Below are positions 1 to 8,434 of a stretch of DNA of 51,321 bases, in pieces; position 1 is the first letter of the stretch; each line of letters begins with the position of its first letter. The DNA is taken from NCBI GenBank assembly GCA_007694095.1, contig RECI01000163.1:1-51321 (forward strand), written 5' to 3'. The stretch is from Balneolaceae bacterium. Its GTDB lineage: Bacteria > Bacteroidota > Rhodothermia > Balneolales > Balneolaceae. A program made the position numbers and the translations under genes. The notes beneath the pieces are model-generated. The model saw nothing but the letters and a program-made list of their open reading frames with translations. It was not told where the DNA came from and ran no database searches.

Positions 1-2
1 AC

Positions 3-152
3 TTCCGAAGTCTTATAGACTTATTAAATGATTTGCGATGGACCGAAGAACCGATAGACCGAATTTTTCCCTATTCGTATGTAGGTCATTCTGTTTTTCG
101 TAAATCAAATGATAAACAACAAGTTGGTATTAACGGCATGACATCATTTTAA
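3..152 (+). CDS. C-terminal 49 residues of an unidentified protein (truncated by window start)
   Basis: The frame is open from the first bases to a TAA at 150-152 and reads as ordinary protein: it starts FRSLIDLLNDLRW and ends QQVGINGMTSF. It converges with the metalloenzyme gene, whose stop is 24 bases further on. I do not recognise the family. The reading frame and amino-acid composition are the only evidence, so it could be a chance frame, but 49 stop-free codons ending cleanly before a convergent gene favour a real gene end. Confidence 0.5.
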   Translation, partial: FRSLIDLLNDLRWTEEPIDRIFPYSYVGHSVFRKSNDKQQVGINGMTSF

Positions 153-176
153 TATAAATCCCTGCGAAATTGCACA

Positions 177-1097
177 TTAAACAATATCTGACTTCAACTT
201 CCCATTCATCAACAACACGTTTAGAATTGCCGGAGTTACATCCAAAATACTTTCTGCGTTTTTGAACGGATCGGTGTTCCCTTTTACCATCAGCGGAACC
301 GGGTTTCGGGTATGTGTTTTTACACCTAAATCTTCAAGGTTCCCGTGATCACTGGTTATCACGAGTGTATCACCCGGTTTTAAATCTGATATGATTTTGT
401 ACATAAAACGGTCGGCTACATGAATCACCTTATCAGCCATATCACGATTTTTTTCATGGCCTGCTTTATCTGTAAGATAGTACTCATATAAAACGAGGTC
501 GTATTTTTCAGCAGCTGATAACATTCTTTCTGCAGCTTCTTCCGGGCTTATTTCCGGAACATCAAGAGCAAGCATATCTCTCCATGCTGATTGCACAATT
601 TCGGCTGTTATAGCGGTCCCTTCCAAAACATCCTGTAACCGGTTCAAGCGAACACCTGCTGATTTTACCATCAGCGTTGTACAACTCCACCTGTTCCGTT
701 TTGCAGACCGTTCAAAAAAAATATCAGGGTATGCATTTAAAAAAAATGGTTTCAAACCTAATGCGATTGTCTGGTGAAACAGGCTATCCTTCTGTAAAAG
801 CGGTTTAATTTTTGAATGCGGAAACGGACCAAAATGTTTTCCTATTTTCATCGATGCATTTTTACCGGTAAATAATGAAGTCTGCCCGGTTCCGCTTTGT
901 GGTAATCCCTCTATTCCCAAATTTGCATCAATTGATCGAAATAAAAATTTTTCCCCTGCTACCGGCTCACACTCATTATGTAACCCATTGCCGCCTGTAA
1001 ATGAAGAGAAAGATTTTAAATTACCTGATGCTAATGGATTAGAGGAATTATTTTTTCCTACGCCTATTCCATCAATAAAAATAAAAAGTACTGACAT
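177..1097 (-). CDS. Alkaline-phosphatase-superfamily metalloenzyme (phosphoglycerate mutase-like)
   Basis: 306 residues with the metal-site pattern of the metalloenzyme superfamily (iPGM/phosphopentomutase/alkaline phosphatase fold). D9 follows the first strand (IFIDGIG), S68/T70 in PQSGTGQTSLFTG is the likely nucleophile region, D210 and H214 lie in DKAGH, D250-H251 in SDHGN, and H262 in THTRNP. It is shorter than true iPGM (about 510 residues) and lacks the inserted phosphotransferase domain, so the substrate is unknown; a phosphomonoester or phosphomutase reaction is inferred. Its ATG overlaps the dtd stop by one base (TGATG), so the two genes are translationally coupled, with dtd first. 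Confidence 0.75.
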   Translation of the reverse strand: MSVLFIFIDGIGVGKNNSSNPLASGNLKSFSSFTGGNGLHNECEPVAGEKFLFRSIDANLGIEGLPQSGTGQTSLFTGKNASMKIGKHFGPFPHSKIKPLLQKDSLFHQTIALGLKPFFLNAYPDIFFERSAKRNRWSCTTLMVKSAGVRLNRLQDVLEGTAITAEIVQSAWRDMLALDVPEISPEEAAERMLSAAEKYDLVLYEYYLTDKAGHEKNRDMADKVIHVADRFMYKIISDLKPGDTLVITSDHGNLEDLGVKTHTRNPVPLMVKGNTDPFKNAESILDVTPAILNVLLMNGKLKSDIV

Positions 1098-1537
1098 CAG
1101 CGCTCCAGTATTAGAGTAACCGGACCATCATTCACAAGTTCCACCTGCATCATGGCCCCAAATTCACCGGATTCAACCGTTAAGCCGCTATCTTTTTTTA
1201 GTTTATCGATCATGTATTCATAAATCGGTTCTGCCACATCCTGTCGGGCAGCCTCAATATAACTTGGACGCATTCCTTTTTTAGTGTCACCATACAGAGT
1301 GAATTGTGATACTACCAGTATTTCACCTTCAACCTCTTCTGCCGACCGGTTCATTTTTCCTTCACTATCTTCAAAAATACGAAGTTTAGGTATTTTTCGA
1401 ATACACCAGTCAGCCTCCGCCTTTGTATCACTTTTATGGATTCCAACCAGCAGCAACAGACCCTTTTCTATCTTCCCTGAAATTTTGCCATCAATGGTAA
1501 CCGATGCCCGTTTTACTCGCTGAATAACAATTCTCAT
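1097..1537 (-). CDS. dtd: D-aminoacyl-tRNA deacylase Dtd
   Basis: 146 residues, the usual length for bacterial Dtd. The two family signatures are present: SQFTL at 77-81 and the NxGPVT motif at 136-141 (NDGPVT), which together form the cross-dimer active site. Dtd hydrolyses D-aminoacyl-tRNA (and Gly-tRNA-Ala) in the cytoplasm, protecting translation. It is the first gene of a two-gene operon with the metalloenzyme downstream. The start is the ATG at 1535-1537; a perfect DnaA box begins 14 bases upstream, so its promoter is embedded in the putative origin-like gap. Confidence 0.95.
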   Translation of the reverse strand: MRIVIQRVKRASVTIDGKISGKIEKGLLLLVGIHKSDTKAEADWCIRKIPKLRIFEDSEGKMNRSAEEVEGEILVVSQFTLYGDTKKGMRPSYIEAARQDVAEPIYEYMIDKLKKDSGLTVESGEFGAMMQVELVNDGPVTLILER

Positions 1538-2013
1538 ATGTTGGTAAACGTGTGGATAAGACTATGATTATTTGTTTATAACATTTTAGAACTCCAAATT
1601 CTTCAATCTATCCACATCAATACACAATTAAAAATGATTATTAACACCCTGAAAGAATAACTTCTTCTGTTGAAACAATCAGACCCACAGATAGGTGTGA
1701 AAAATATACTTTGTTGAGAACTCATTTTTCTCTTAATTAAGCAATTGTTTTTAATGGAATAATTATTAACAATTTTATTAACAAAAACTGGCTGGTTATA
1801 CAGCTTATAAGCATAAATAAGTTTTGCACATCTCCACATACACCTACTACTATACTACAAAATATATTATCCCGTCTCTTTTGTAAGTCCCTGTGGATAA
1901 CCAGTCATATAATATGTAAAAGCAAAGCCTGATTCTTTCTATATTTAATTTGAATTTTTTAATTACATAAAGAATTTTATAACCTGAAATTTTTCCATCA
2001 AACTAATTTAACA
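1538..2013. other. AT-rich gap with DnaA boxes: origin candidate 1
   Basis: This 476-base gap between divergent dtd and purM holds two perfect DnaA boxes in the TGTGGATAA orientation (1551-1559 and 1892-1900). There is also a one-mismatch box CTATCCACA at 1608-1616 and a weaker TTTTGCACA at 1822-1830. Between them is an AT-rich tract (about 1735-1790) that could serve as an unwinding element. No convincing gene lies here. It could be oriC, a DnaA-regulated promoter, or a titration site; the gap upstream of dnaA is a rival. Confidence 0.5.
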
Positions 2014-3018
2014 GTGTCTGAAAAACAATTTACCTATAAAGATTCTGGTGTTGACATAAAAGCGGGTGAGGAGCTTGTGAATTCCATCAAGGATGTGGTA
2101 AAACAAACCCACAATGCAAATGTACTGAGTAATATTGGAGGTTTCGGTGGACTTTTCTCTGCTGATTTTAAAGAGATGAAAGAACCCGTTTTGGTGAGTA
2201 GTGTGGATGGTGTGGGGACCAAACTGATTGTTGCCTTTAAATGCGGAAGATATGATACCGTTGGCCAGGACCTTGTAAACCACTGTGTGAATGATATCGC
2301 TGTTTGTGGTGCCACCCCATTGTTTTTTCTTGACTATTTTTCTACCGGGAAACTGGATCAACAGGTAGGATATGATGTGATAAAAGGATTTGCCATTGCC
2401 TGCAAAGAAAATGGAGTAGCCCTTATTGGAGGAGAAACCGCCGAAATGCCGGATATCTACAATGATGGAGAATTTGATCTTGCAGGCACGGTTGTGGGTG
2501 TTGTGGAAAAAGAAAAAATTATTACCGGCTCAGTAATTAAAAAAGGGGATATACTGGTTGGATTTAAAAGTACGGGACTCCATACAAATGGCTACTCACT
2601 TGCGAGGAAAGTGCTATTCAGCAGGTATGATGTGAGCGATATTCCGGATGGGTTGAACCAAAACATCGGTGAAGAGCTATTAAAAATCCATAAATCGTAT
2701 CTCCCTCTGATTTCTTCATTAAAAGAAATTGATGGTGTGAATGGTTTTTCACATATCACAGGGGGTGGAATAGTTGGAAACACAAAACGAATACTGCCTG
2801 AGGGGTTAAAACTCTCTGTAAAATGGGAGTCATGGGAACGACCGGCCATTTTTAAACTGATTCAAAATACAGGAAACGTACCGGAAGAAGATATGCGGGC
2901 TACATTCAATCTTGGAATTGGCCTTATTGCTGTTTGTTCAGAATCTGCAATACCTGCTGTTGAAGCAGAAGCAGGAAAATTGGGAGAAGAAATCCTGGTA
3001 ATCGGCGAAGTAGTTTGA
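2014..3018 (+). CDS. purM: Phosphoribosylformylglycinamidine cyclo-ligase (AIR synthetase)
   Basis: 334 residues, near the normal PurM length. It converts FGAM plus ATP to AIR, step five of purine synthesis. Seen motifs are SVDGVGTK at 63-70 and GGETAEMPDIY at 139-149, plus the later HTNGYSLAR and HITGGGI motifs of the ATP-grasp-unrelated PurM fold. The frame begins with GTG at 2014 and no Shine-Dalgarno is visible. It stands alone on the plus strand, convergent with the XRE operon. No other purine genes are in the window. Confidence 0.95.
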   Translation: MSEKQFTYKDSGVDIKAGEELVNSIKDVVKQTHNANVLSNIGGFGGLFSADFKEMKEPVLVSSVDGVGTKLIVAFKCGRYDTVGQDLVNHCVNDIAVCGATPLFFLDYFSTGKLDQQVGYDVIKGFAIACKENGVALIGGETAEMPDIYNDGEFDLAGTVVGVVEKEKIITGSVIKKGDILVGFKSTGLHTNGYSLARKVLFSRYDVSDIPDGLNQNIGEELLKIHKSYLPLISSLKEIDGVNGFSHITGGGIVGNTKRILPEGLKLSVKWESWERPAIFKLIQNTGNVPEEDMRATFNLGIGLIAVCSESAIPAVEAEAGKLGEEILVIGEVV

Positions 3019-3049
3019 TGGCCCCATAAAACCGTTATTTCTGGCTTTA

Positions 3050-3265
3050 TCAGAACTTTTTATAGCTGAAAACCTCTTCAAGTGGCACATCAAACACATC
3101 CGCAATTTTGAAAGCAAGTTCCAGTGAAGGTGAATATTTGGCAGCTTCAATAGCATTGATGGTTTGGCGGGTCACCCCTACGCTGTCGGCCAGTTCCTGC
3201 TGGGTCATTTCCTGATGATGAAACCTGAGAGTTCGTATGTTATTTTCAATGCGGAAATCATCCAT
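3050..3265 (-). CDS. Small XRE-family HTH regulator
   Basis: 71 residues from the chosen ATG (an upstream GTG at 3304 would add 13 poorly conserved residues). The helix-turn-helix is [21 protein letters not shown], followed by a tail typical of the short Xre/YozG-like regulators that control an adjacent membrane protein. The ATG lies one base after the TGA of the upstream membrane-protein gene, so the two form an operon and the start at 3265 is favoured. The palindrome at 3751-3774 upstream of the operon is its likely operator. DNA binding and autoregulation are inferred. Confidence 0.85.
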   Translation of the reverse strand: MDDFRIENNIRTLRFHHQEMTQQELADSVGVTRQTINAIEAAKYSPSLELAFKIADVFDVPLEEVFSYKKF

Positions 3266-3266
3266 T

Positions 3267-3713
3267 TCAAAACTCAGCCCTGTAAAAATAAATTTGTGTG
3301 GCACGTTTGATTAACGCTGAACTCAGTAATACAATAAAAAGAAAATGGAAAATGTGTTTGGTGTTACTGAACCAAAAAAAAGCTTCAGGCGAATTGGTAA
3401 ATATCTCTGATAAAAACATTTGGAAGAGCAAAAGTATAACAGCCGCACTTAAAAAATAGTAACCGTTTCTCATACCACGCGCTTCAATCAACAGGTCAAG
3501 TTCATCTTTTGAGACCCTGAATTTCTTGTCTGCAGCATCTACAAATATTTCAATTCCAACGGCGATCCAAAAAAGGTTAAAGAACAATTTAAAAATGTTG
3601 CCAGAATAATCGGGTATGAAAGCAGGCCAGCCGAAGACAAAAATTACATAAATGACAATAACTGACAATGAAGTGATAAATGATGTCCATGATAAAATTT
3701 CCTGTTTAGACAT
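3267..3713 (-). CDS. Four-helix membrane protein paired with XRE regulator
   Basis: 148 residues with four hydrophobic stretches, approximately at 8-30, 40-58, 85-103 and 118-138. The pair of a small integral membrane protein of this layout and a roughly 70-residue XRE regulator is common in bacteria (DUF2178-like arrangements). I recognise the arrangement rather than the protein, so no function is assigned. It is the first gene of the operon and overlaps the next gene's control region by one base of spacing. Confidence 0.75.
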   Translation of the reverse strand: MSKQEILSWTSFITSLSVIVIYVIFVFGWPAFIPDYSGNIFKLFFNLFWIAVGIEIFVDAADKKFRVSKDELDLLIEARGMRNGYYFLSAAVILLLFQMFLSEIFTNSPEAFFWFSNTKHIFHFLFIVLLSSALIKRATQIYFYRAEF

Positions 3714-3743
3714 AACGGTATAATTGATTAGATGTATAGTATA

Positions 3744-3774
3744 TTTTACGTTATGTAAAAAATATGTTACATAA
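3744..3774. promoter_or_regulatory. Palindromic operator candidate for the XRE operon
   Basis: TTATGTAA-N8-TTACATAA at 3751-3774 is a perfect inverted repeat. It overlaps a second one, TTTTAC-N5-GTAAAA, at 3744-3760. The pair lies about 40 bases upstream of the membrane-protein start, where a repressor would block the promoter. No other gene is near enough to be the target. Confidence 0.5.
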
Positions 3775-4000
3775 AAAATGAATTATTTTAAATTGAGCTG
3801 ATTGTGCCCTGTTTGTTGCTATTTAAGAATGAGGTCATTGAGAACGAAGTCATCATAACAAAAGAAAGGAGGTACAGCCTTACGGCATAATTGTTACATT
3901 AACCCGCCCCATCTGGATAATTTTAGGTAAAAATAAAAAGAAGTCAATGAAACAATTATGATTAACTTGAATTATTAATTTTGAAACAAATGAATATGTA

Positions 4001-4720
4001 ATGGAACAAAATAAACAGACAGGACACATAATTTTAGGAATCTCAATTATCCTGGGCCTCTTTATACTTGGCTATTTTTTGAACAATTCTGTTAAGACGT
4101 TCAGAGATTACGAGAGAACAGTAACCGTTAGGGGTCTTGCAGAACAGGAACATCTGGCCGATGTGGTGATCTGGCCAATCCAGTTTACTTTGGCCAGTAA
4201 CATCCAGGATGAAATTTATCGTATGCTGGAGGATAATGCAGGTAAAGTGATGGCGTTTCTGGCAGAAAATGGAATTGATGATGACGAAATTTCCATTGAT
4301 GTACCTTTAGTGACCGACCGCTCTGCACAGCGATGGGGTGGTGACACAAGCGGACAATTCAGGTATGTGGCCTCACAGGCGGTAACAGTGTATTCGAATG
4401 ACGTTGAACATGTGAGGGAAGTGATGAGAAATGTTGGAGAACTCGGCAAACAGGGTGTCATAATTTCGGGAGATGATTACCAGTTCCAAACCGAATATAT
4501 GTTTACCAGGCTAAACGACATCAAGCCGGAAATGATTGAAATTGCTACGATAGAAGCGAGAAAAGTTGCTGAAAAATTTGCGGAGGATTCCGACAGCAAA
4601 CTTGGAAAAATCAAAACGGCATCCCAGGGTCAGTTCAGCATTACAGATCGCGACAGGAATAATCCGCACATCAAAAATGTGAGGGTGGTATCTACAATTG
4701 AATATTACCTGACGGATTGA
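4001..4720 (+). CDS. SIMPL-domain (DUF541) membrane-anchored protein
   Basis: 239 residues. One N-terminal membrane segment (about 9-29) is followed by a SIMPL/DUF541 domain starting at the VTVRGLAEQE motif (about 40). The family (BP26, YggE) is periplasmic and forms oligomeric channels or rings, with reported roles in oxidative-stress tolerance; the biochemical role is not established. The start ATG has no clear ribosome site. A TAATTTTG element at 3976-3983 resembles a Bacteroidota -7 box but is very close to the ATG and lacks a partner at -33. The gene is monocistronic and convergent with the aminotransferase. Confidence 0.85.
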   Translation: MEQNKQTGHIILGISIILGLFILGYFLNNSVKTFRDYERTVTVRGLAEQEHLADVVIWPIQFTLASNIQDEIYRMLEDNAGKVMAFLAENGIDDDEISIDVPLVTDRSAQRWGGDTSGQFRYVASQAVTVYSNDVEHVREVMRNVGELGKQGVIISGDDYQFQTEYMFTRLNDIKPEMIEIATIEARKVAEKFAEDSDSKLGKIKTASQGQFSITDRDRNNPHIKNVRVVSTIEYYLTD

Positions 4721-5060
4721 TTTTTTAAGGGTTCTACTTGCATTTTGATAAACGGCGGATGTTTCTCGACTGTACCCCAAAAACATATCGTACCTTTGGA
4801 TGATCACTATTAGCTGAACTGCTTTTATATCAGATTATGCGATAGACTTCCGAAGTCTTTCGGAGTTGTGAATGAAACCTTTACATATTTAAAAATCGAA
4901 GTTTTAATAAATTAAAGAGAGACTTCGGAAGTCTTTTTCGTGTATTGCATTATGTGGGGTTAAAATCATTACGCAGCCGGAATGAGCCGGGATCTTCAAC
5001 CTGACGGTTCGGGTATTGGAATAGAAAAACAATCAGAAAGATATAAAGCCATCTCTACGT
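4721..5060. repeat. Gene-free gap with two copies of a 15-base palindrome
   Basis: Between convergent genes are two copies of the palindrome AGACTTC(C/G)GAAGTCT, at 4844-4858 and 4920-4934, flanking about 60 AT-rich bases. A third copy is at 44816-44830, again between convergent genes. They may act as bidirectional terminators or mark the ends of a small mobile unit. Nothing else is recognisable in the gap. Confidence 0.6.
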
Positions 5061-6437
5061 TTATCCCTCAATATACCCATCTGTTATCCAGAGCGATTCG
5101 TCAAAGCTCTTTACCAGAAAATCGATCTCTTCTCTTGTGACTACGAGCGGCGGTGTAATCCAAAGTCCGAATTTATCACCCGGCACGTAGATGTTTTTCT
5201 CTTTAAGAAGGTAGTTGGCAAGCTCTCTTACCGGGTTTTCGATGTATTTTTGTCCGGAACTGCGGATAGGCTCTTTCGTCTCACGATTCTTTACCAATTC
5301 CAGTGTCCACATCAAACCGATACCCCGCACTTCGCCTACGGATGGATGTTTATCCCTTAGTTCATTCAGGCGCAATTCCATGTAAGCTCCCATCTCCCGG
5401 GTATGTTCAAGAAGCTTTTCCTGTTCAAGCACTTCAATGGAAGCAAGCGCGGCACGGCATGAAAGGGAATGACCCGAGTAACTCTGTCCATGGCCAAAAA
5501 TATTCTCATCAAATGCAGCAGCCACTTTTTTGGACATGATACAGGCCGATAGCGGACAGTACATTCCCAATGCCTTACCCATGATGATGATATCGGGCAC
5601 AACATCATAATGCTCAATGGCAAGAAATGTTCCTGTTCGCCCCATACCTGTCATTGTTTCATCCACGATCATCAGTAAACCGAATTCATCGCAAATTTCA
5701 CGGACACGTTTCATGTACGGTTCCGGTGCCGGGATGATTCCGTTTGAACCAACCACCGGTTCCACTATGATTGCGGCCACAAAATCACTGCCTCCTTCCA
5801 TCTGAACCATATAATGCAGGTACTCAGCGGCCTTCAACCCATCTTCGTCCTCACCCATGGGGGAGCGGTAAGGATAAGCATCAGGGCTAAACACAACTCC
5901 CGGCTGATTTACCGGTTCGGTAAACCATCTTCTCGGATCGCCGCTAACCGATATTGCGCCTGCTGTTGAGCCGTGCCATGATCGGTAGCGTGAGATAATT
6001 TTATATGGATATGGATATTGTTTTCCCCGTTCTTCGGGTAATCTTTCATTAAACATCCTGTTGTACTGCCAGAATCTTGCGGCTTTAATAGCCGCCTCAA
6101 CAGCCGATGCACCGCTCTGCCCAAACCACACTTTTTTATCAGGCGGACCCGGAGCCAGTTCACTGAGCTTTTTTGCAAGCAACCCCGTGGGTTCAGAAGC
6201 AAAATCGTCAGTAACATAAATCACACTCTCCATTTGTTCTTTTATTGCCTGTATCACATGTGGGTGGTTAAACCCGATATTTGCACATTCGTGGGCGCTT
6301 CTAAGGTCAAAGATTTTCCGTCCATCTCCTGTGTATATCCAGCAGCCCTCCGTTTTTTTTACCGGAAGCGGGTCATAATTTTTTTGTGAAGACCAGCACT
6401 GCATCATGTGTTTTGCCTGAACATTGGAAAAATTCAT
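5061..6437 (-). CDS. Class III PLP-dependent aminotransferase
   Basis: 458 residues, typical for fold-type I class III aminotransferases (omega-amino acid or taurine/beta-alanine:pyruvate type). Seen: phosphate-binding GQSGASAVEAA at 106-116, VEPVVGSNG at 225-233, the PLP-ring aspartate D259 in IVDETMTGMGRTG, and the Schiff-base lysine K288 in IIIMGKALGMYCPLS. The enzyme transfers the terminal amino group of an amine or omega-amino acid to a keto acid. Substrate cannot be fixed from sequence: neighbours do not form a pathway. It is monocistronic on the minus strand. Confidence 0.85.
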   Translation of the reverse strand: MNFSNVQAKHMMQCWSSQKNYDPLPVKKTEGCWIYTGDGRKIFDLRSAHECANIGFNHPHVIQAIKEQMESVIYVTDDFASEPTGLLAKKLSELAPGPPDKKVWFGQSGASAVEAAIKAARFWQYNRMFNERLPEERGKQYPYPYKIISRYRSWHGSTAGAISVSGDPRRWFTEPVNQPGVVFSPDAYPYRSPMGEDEDGLKAAEYLHYMVQMEGGSDFVAAIIVEPVVGSNGIIPAPEPYMKRVREICDEFGLLMIVDETMTGMGRTGTFLAIEHYDVVPDIIIMGKALGMYCPLSACIMSKKVAAAFDENIFGHGQSYSGHSLSCRAALASIEVLEQEKLLEHTREMGAYMELRLNELRDKHPSVGEVRGIGLMWTLELVKNRETKEPIRSSGQKYIENPVRELANYLLKEKNIYVPGDKFGLWITPPLVVTREEIDFLVKSFDESLWITDGYIEG

Positions 6438-6751
6438 ATGAAATCCGTTATCGTCTGGATGGAATTATTTTTACTAATGTGCAAAAATAATGGTTTATTT
6501 AAAAAATGATATATCATCTGCAGATAATCCATTTTGGATTGGAATAAATCTAAAATCATGGAGTAGATTATCATTTCTTTAAAATATCTTTAAATTATCT
6601 CATTCGTTTAGGTAGTCTGCTGCCGTTCATTTACATTTACAAATATTCAAACATGATTTTGTGTAAAAAATTAGTGACAGCTCACTTTAAAAGTAGTTCG
6701 TGTTAAAATGATGTACAATCTAAAATCAAAAATGTGTAAAATAGCCCTGTT
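6438..6751. other. Gene-free gap between divergent genes
   Basis: An AT-rich gap between the divergent aminotransferase and phosphatase starts. I see no RNA gene, repeat or clear promoter motif. It must carry promoters for both genes. Confidence 0.4.
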
Positions 6752-8407
6752 ATGAAAAATATCTTCTATACGTTGCTCACATTGCTCATTGTAATTTTTA
6801 CTATTTCAGGTTGTACGGGTGGCGACAGAAGCCCGAATGCAGGTCACGTCATCATCATTGGAATTGATGGTTTGAGCCCCGATGGCATATTGAACTCCGA
6901 TACCCCTGTTATGGATCACATGATGGCAAATGGAAGTTACTCGATGCATGCACGTGCAGTGATGCCTTCAAGCAGCGGTGCGAACTGGGGCTCGATGATT
7001 ATGGGTGCCGGGCCAGAGCAGCATGGGATTATCTCGAACGATTGGCGCGTGGATAATTTTGTTCTGCATCCAAATGTTGTGAGAGATGACAACCTTTTTC
7101 CGACAATATTTGCAGTAATCAGGGATCAGTTGCCAGCAGCTGAAATCGGCGCCATTCTTGACTGGAACCCTATTCAAAATTTTATTGAAAACGATGTATT
7201 GAGTTACCTCGCTTTACCTTCTGATGAAGATGAAACCACAATTGAAGCTGTTACTTACATAAAGCAGAAAAAACCGTTGTTCACATTTATTCATATTGAT
7301 CATGTTGATGGGGCAGGGCACAGGTTTGGCCATGGCAGTCCGCAATATTATGCCTCCGTTGCCAAGGCGGATTCACTGGTTGGTGAAATATTGCAGTCAG
7401 CACGGGATGCGGGAATTTATGAGGATACTGTGTTTTTGCTCTCTTCCGATCATGGAGGAGTAGGGTTCGGCCACGGTGGTAATGATCCCAGGGAAATGGA
7501 AATCCCTTTTATTGTTTACGGAAAAAATGTGAAACCAAACCACCTGCTACGGCTCCCAATCAATACATTTGATACACCTGCTACGGCCGTTTTTGCCCTC
7601 GGGCTGGAAATTCCGTTTGAATGGATCGGGCGTCCTGTAAAAAATGCTTTCCGTGGGAATGATGACCCGAAGCTCATGTATCACCTAAACAACCTTTACC
7701 CGGCGCCTGATATTTTTCCTGCAGGTGAGGGAGGTTACAATCCCCCGGGAGGACTCTTTGTTGGCGAAACGGTGACAATGCGAATTGAAAACCCGGCCGG
7801 TTTAGGTGAAATCCGTTATACTGTTGACGGAAGCATGCCCGGTGAAGCGTCACCTGTATATGATGGACCGCTTGAAATATCGGAAAATACTGTGGTTACA
7901 ACGCGGTTATTTGACAATGGCAGGGCTGTAAGTGCGGTTAATACAGGCTATTTCAGGATGCTGCAAAACCCGGAAGGCCATGGTTTGCGTTATACGATTT
8001 ATGAGAAAGACGATATGAATCTGTTGCCTGATTTTTCCACACTTGAACCAAAAGGAACAGGAACCACGCTCGAAATTACCTCAAATAACCTGAATCTAAC
8101 CCGTCGTAATTTTGTGGCCGCTGTGATGGAAGGATTTATCGAAATCGAAAACGAAGGCAGGTACCGGTTCTATCTGGCTTCAGATGACGGTAGTAAGCTA
8201 TATATCAATGACAGGGAGGTTGTGGATAATGATGGGGATCATGGTGTAATCACAAGGAGCGGCACTGTTAACCTTGAACCGGGTCGGCATGAAATACGTG
8301 TGGAATGGTTCAACGGCGGTGGAGGATACTGGCTGGCGGCATTTATCGAAGGGCCTGGAATGGAGCGTCAGATTGTTCCTGCAAGTATGCTTTACCTTGA
8401 TGAATAA
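6752..8407 (+). CDS. Alkaline-phosphatase-family lipoprotein with chitobiase-C-like and PA14 domains
   Basis: 551 residues. A lipoprotein signal ends in ISGC with C21 as the lipidated cysteine, so it is likely exported and membrane-anchored. The catalytic part (about 32-300) is a type I phosphodiesterase/nucleotide pyrophosphatase fold: D39 in GIDG, a serine-rich nucleophile region around 73-76 (PSSSGANWGS), a DHVDGAGH metal motif, and SSDHGGVGFGHGG. It is followed by a chitobiase C-terminal-like domain (IRYTVDGSMPGEASP...YDGPL, about 355-400) and a PA14-like domain (about 455-545), both suggesting glycan or glycoconjugate binding. A lipoprotein metallophosphoesterase gene starts 27 bases downstream. 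Substrate is unknown. Confidence 0.85.
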   Translation: MKNIFYTLLTLLIVIFTISGCTGGDRSPNAGHVIIIGIDGLSPDGILNSDTPVMDHMMANGSYSMHARAVMPSSSGANWGSMIMGAGPEQHGIISNDWRVDNFVLHPNVVRDDNLFPTIFAVIRDQLPAAEIGAILDWNPIQNFIENDVLSYLALPSDEDETTIEAVTYIKQKKPLFTFIHIDHVDGAGHRFGHGSPQYYASVAKADSLVGEILQSARDAGIYEDTVFLLSSDHGGVGFGHGGNDPREMEIPFIVYGKNVKPNHLLRLPINTFDTPATAVFALGLEIPFEWIGRPVKNAFRGNDDPKLMYHLNNLYPAPDIFPAGEGGYNPPGGLFVGETVTMRIENPAGLGEIRYTVDGSMPGEASPVYDGPLEISENTVVTTRLFDNGRAVSAVNTGYFRMLQNPEGHGLRYTIYEKDDMNLLPDFSTLEPKGTGTTLEITSNNLNLTRRNFVAAVMEGFIEIENEGRYRFYLASDDGSKLYINDREVVDNDGDHGVITRSGTVNLEPGRHEIRVEWFNGGGGYWLAAFIEGPGMERQIVPASMLYLDE

Positions 8408-8434
8408 ACTATTTTCAAAAAAGTAATCCTGATC

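Noticed and set aside
1-13. ACTTCCGAAGTCT at the window start as a fourth copy of the 15-base palindrome
   Set aside because: It lies in the open frame of the truncated gene and its left base is outside the window; it may be chance or coding.
1603-1839. 78-residue minus-strand frame in the dtd-purM gap
   Set aside because: Composition looks non-coding and it overlaps a DnaA box and the AT-rich tract.
3866-3872. AAGGAGG Shine-Dalgarno-like sequence
   Set aside because: No start codon with a continuing frame at proper distance.
4791-4798. TACCTTTG as a promoter -7 box
   Set aside because: No TTTG at the right distance and no gene start follows.
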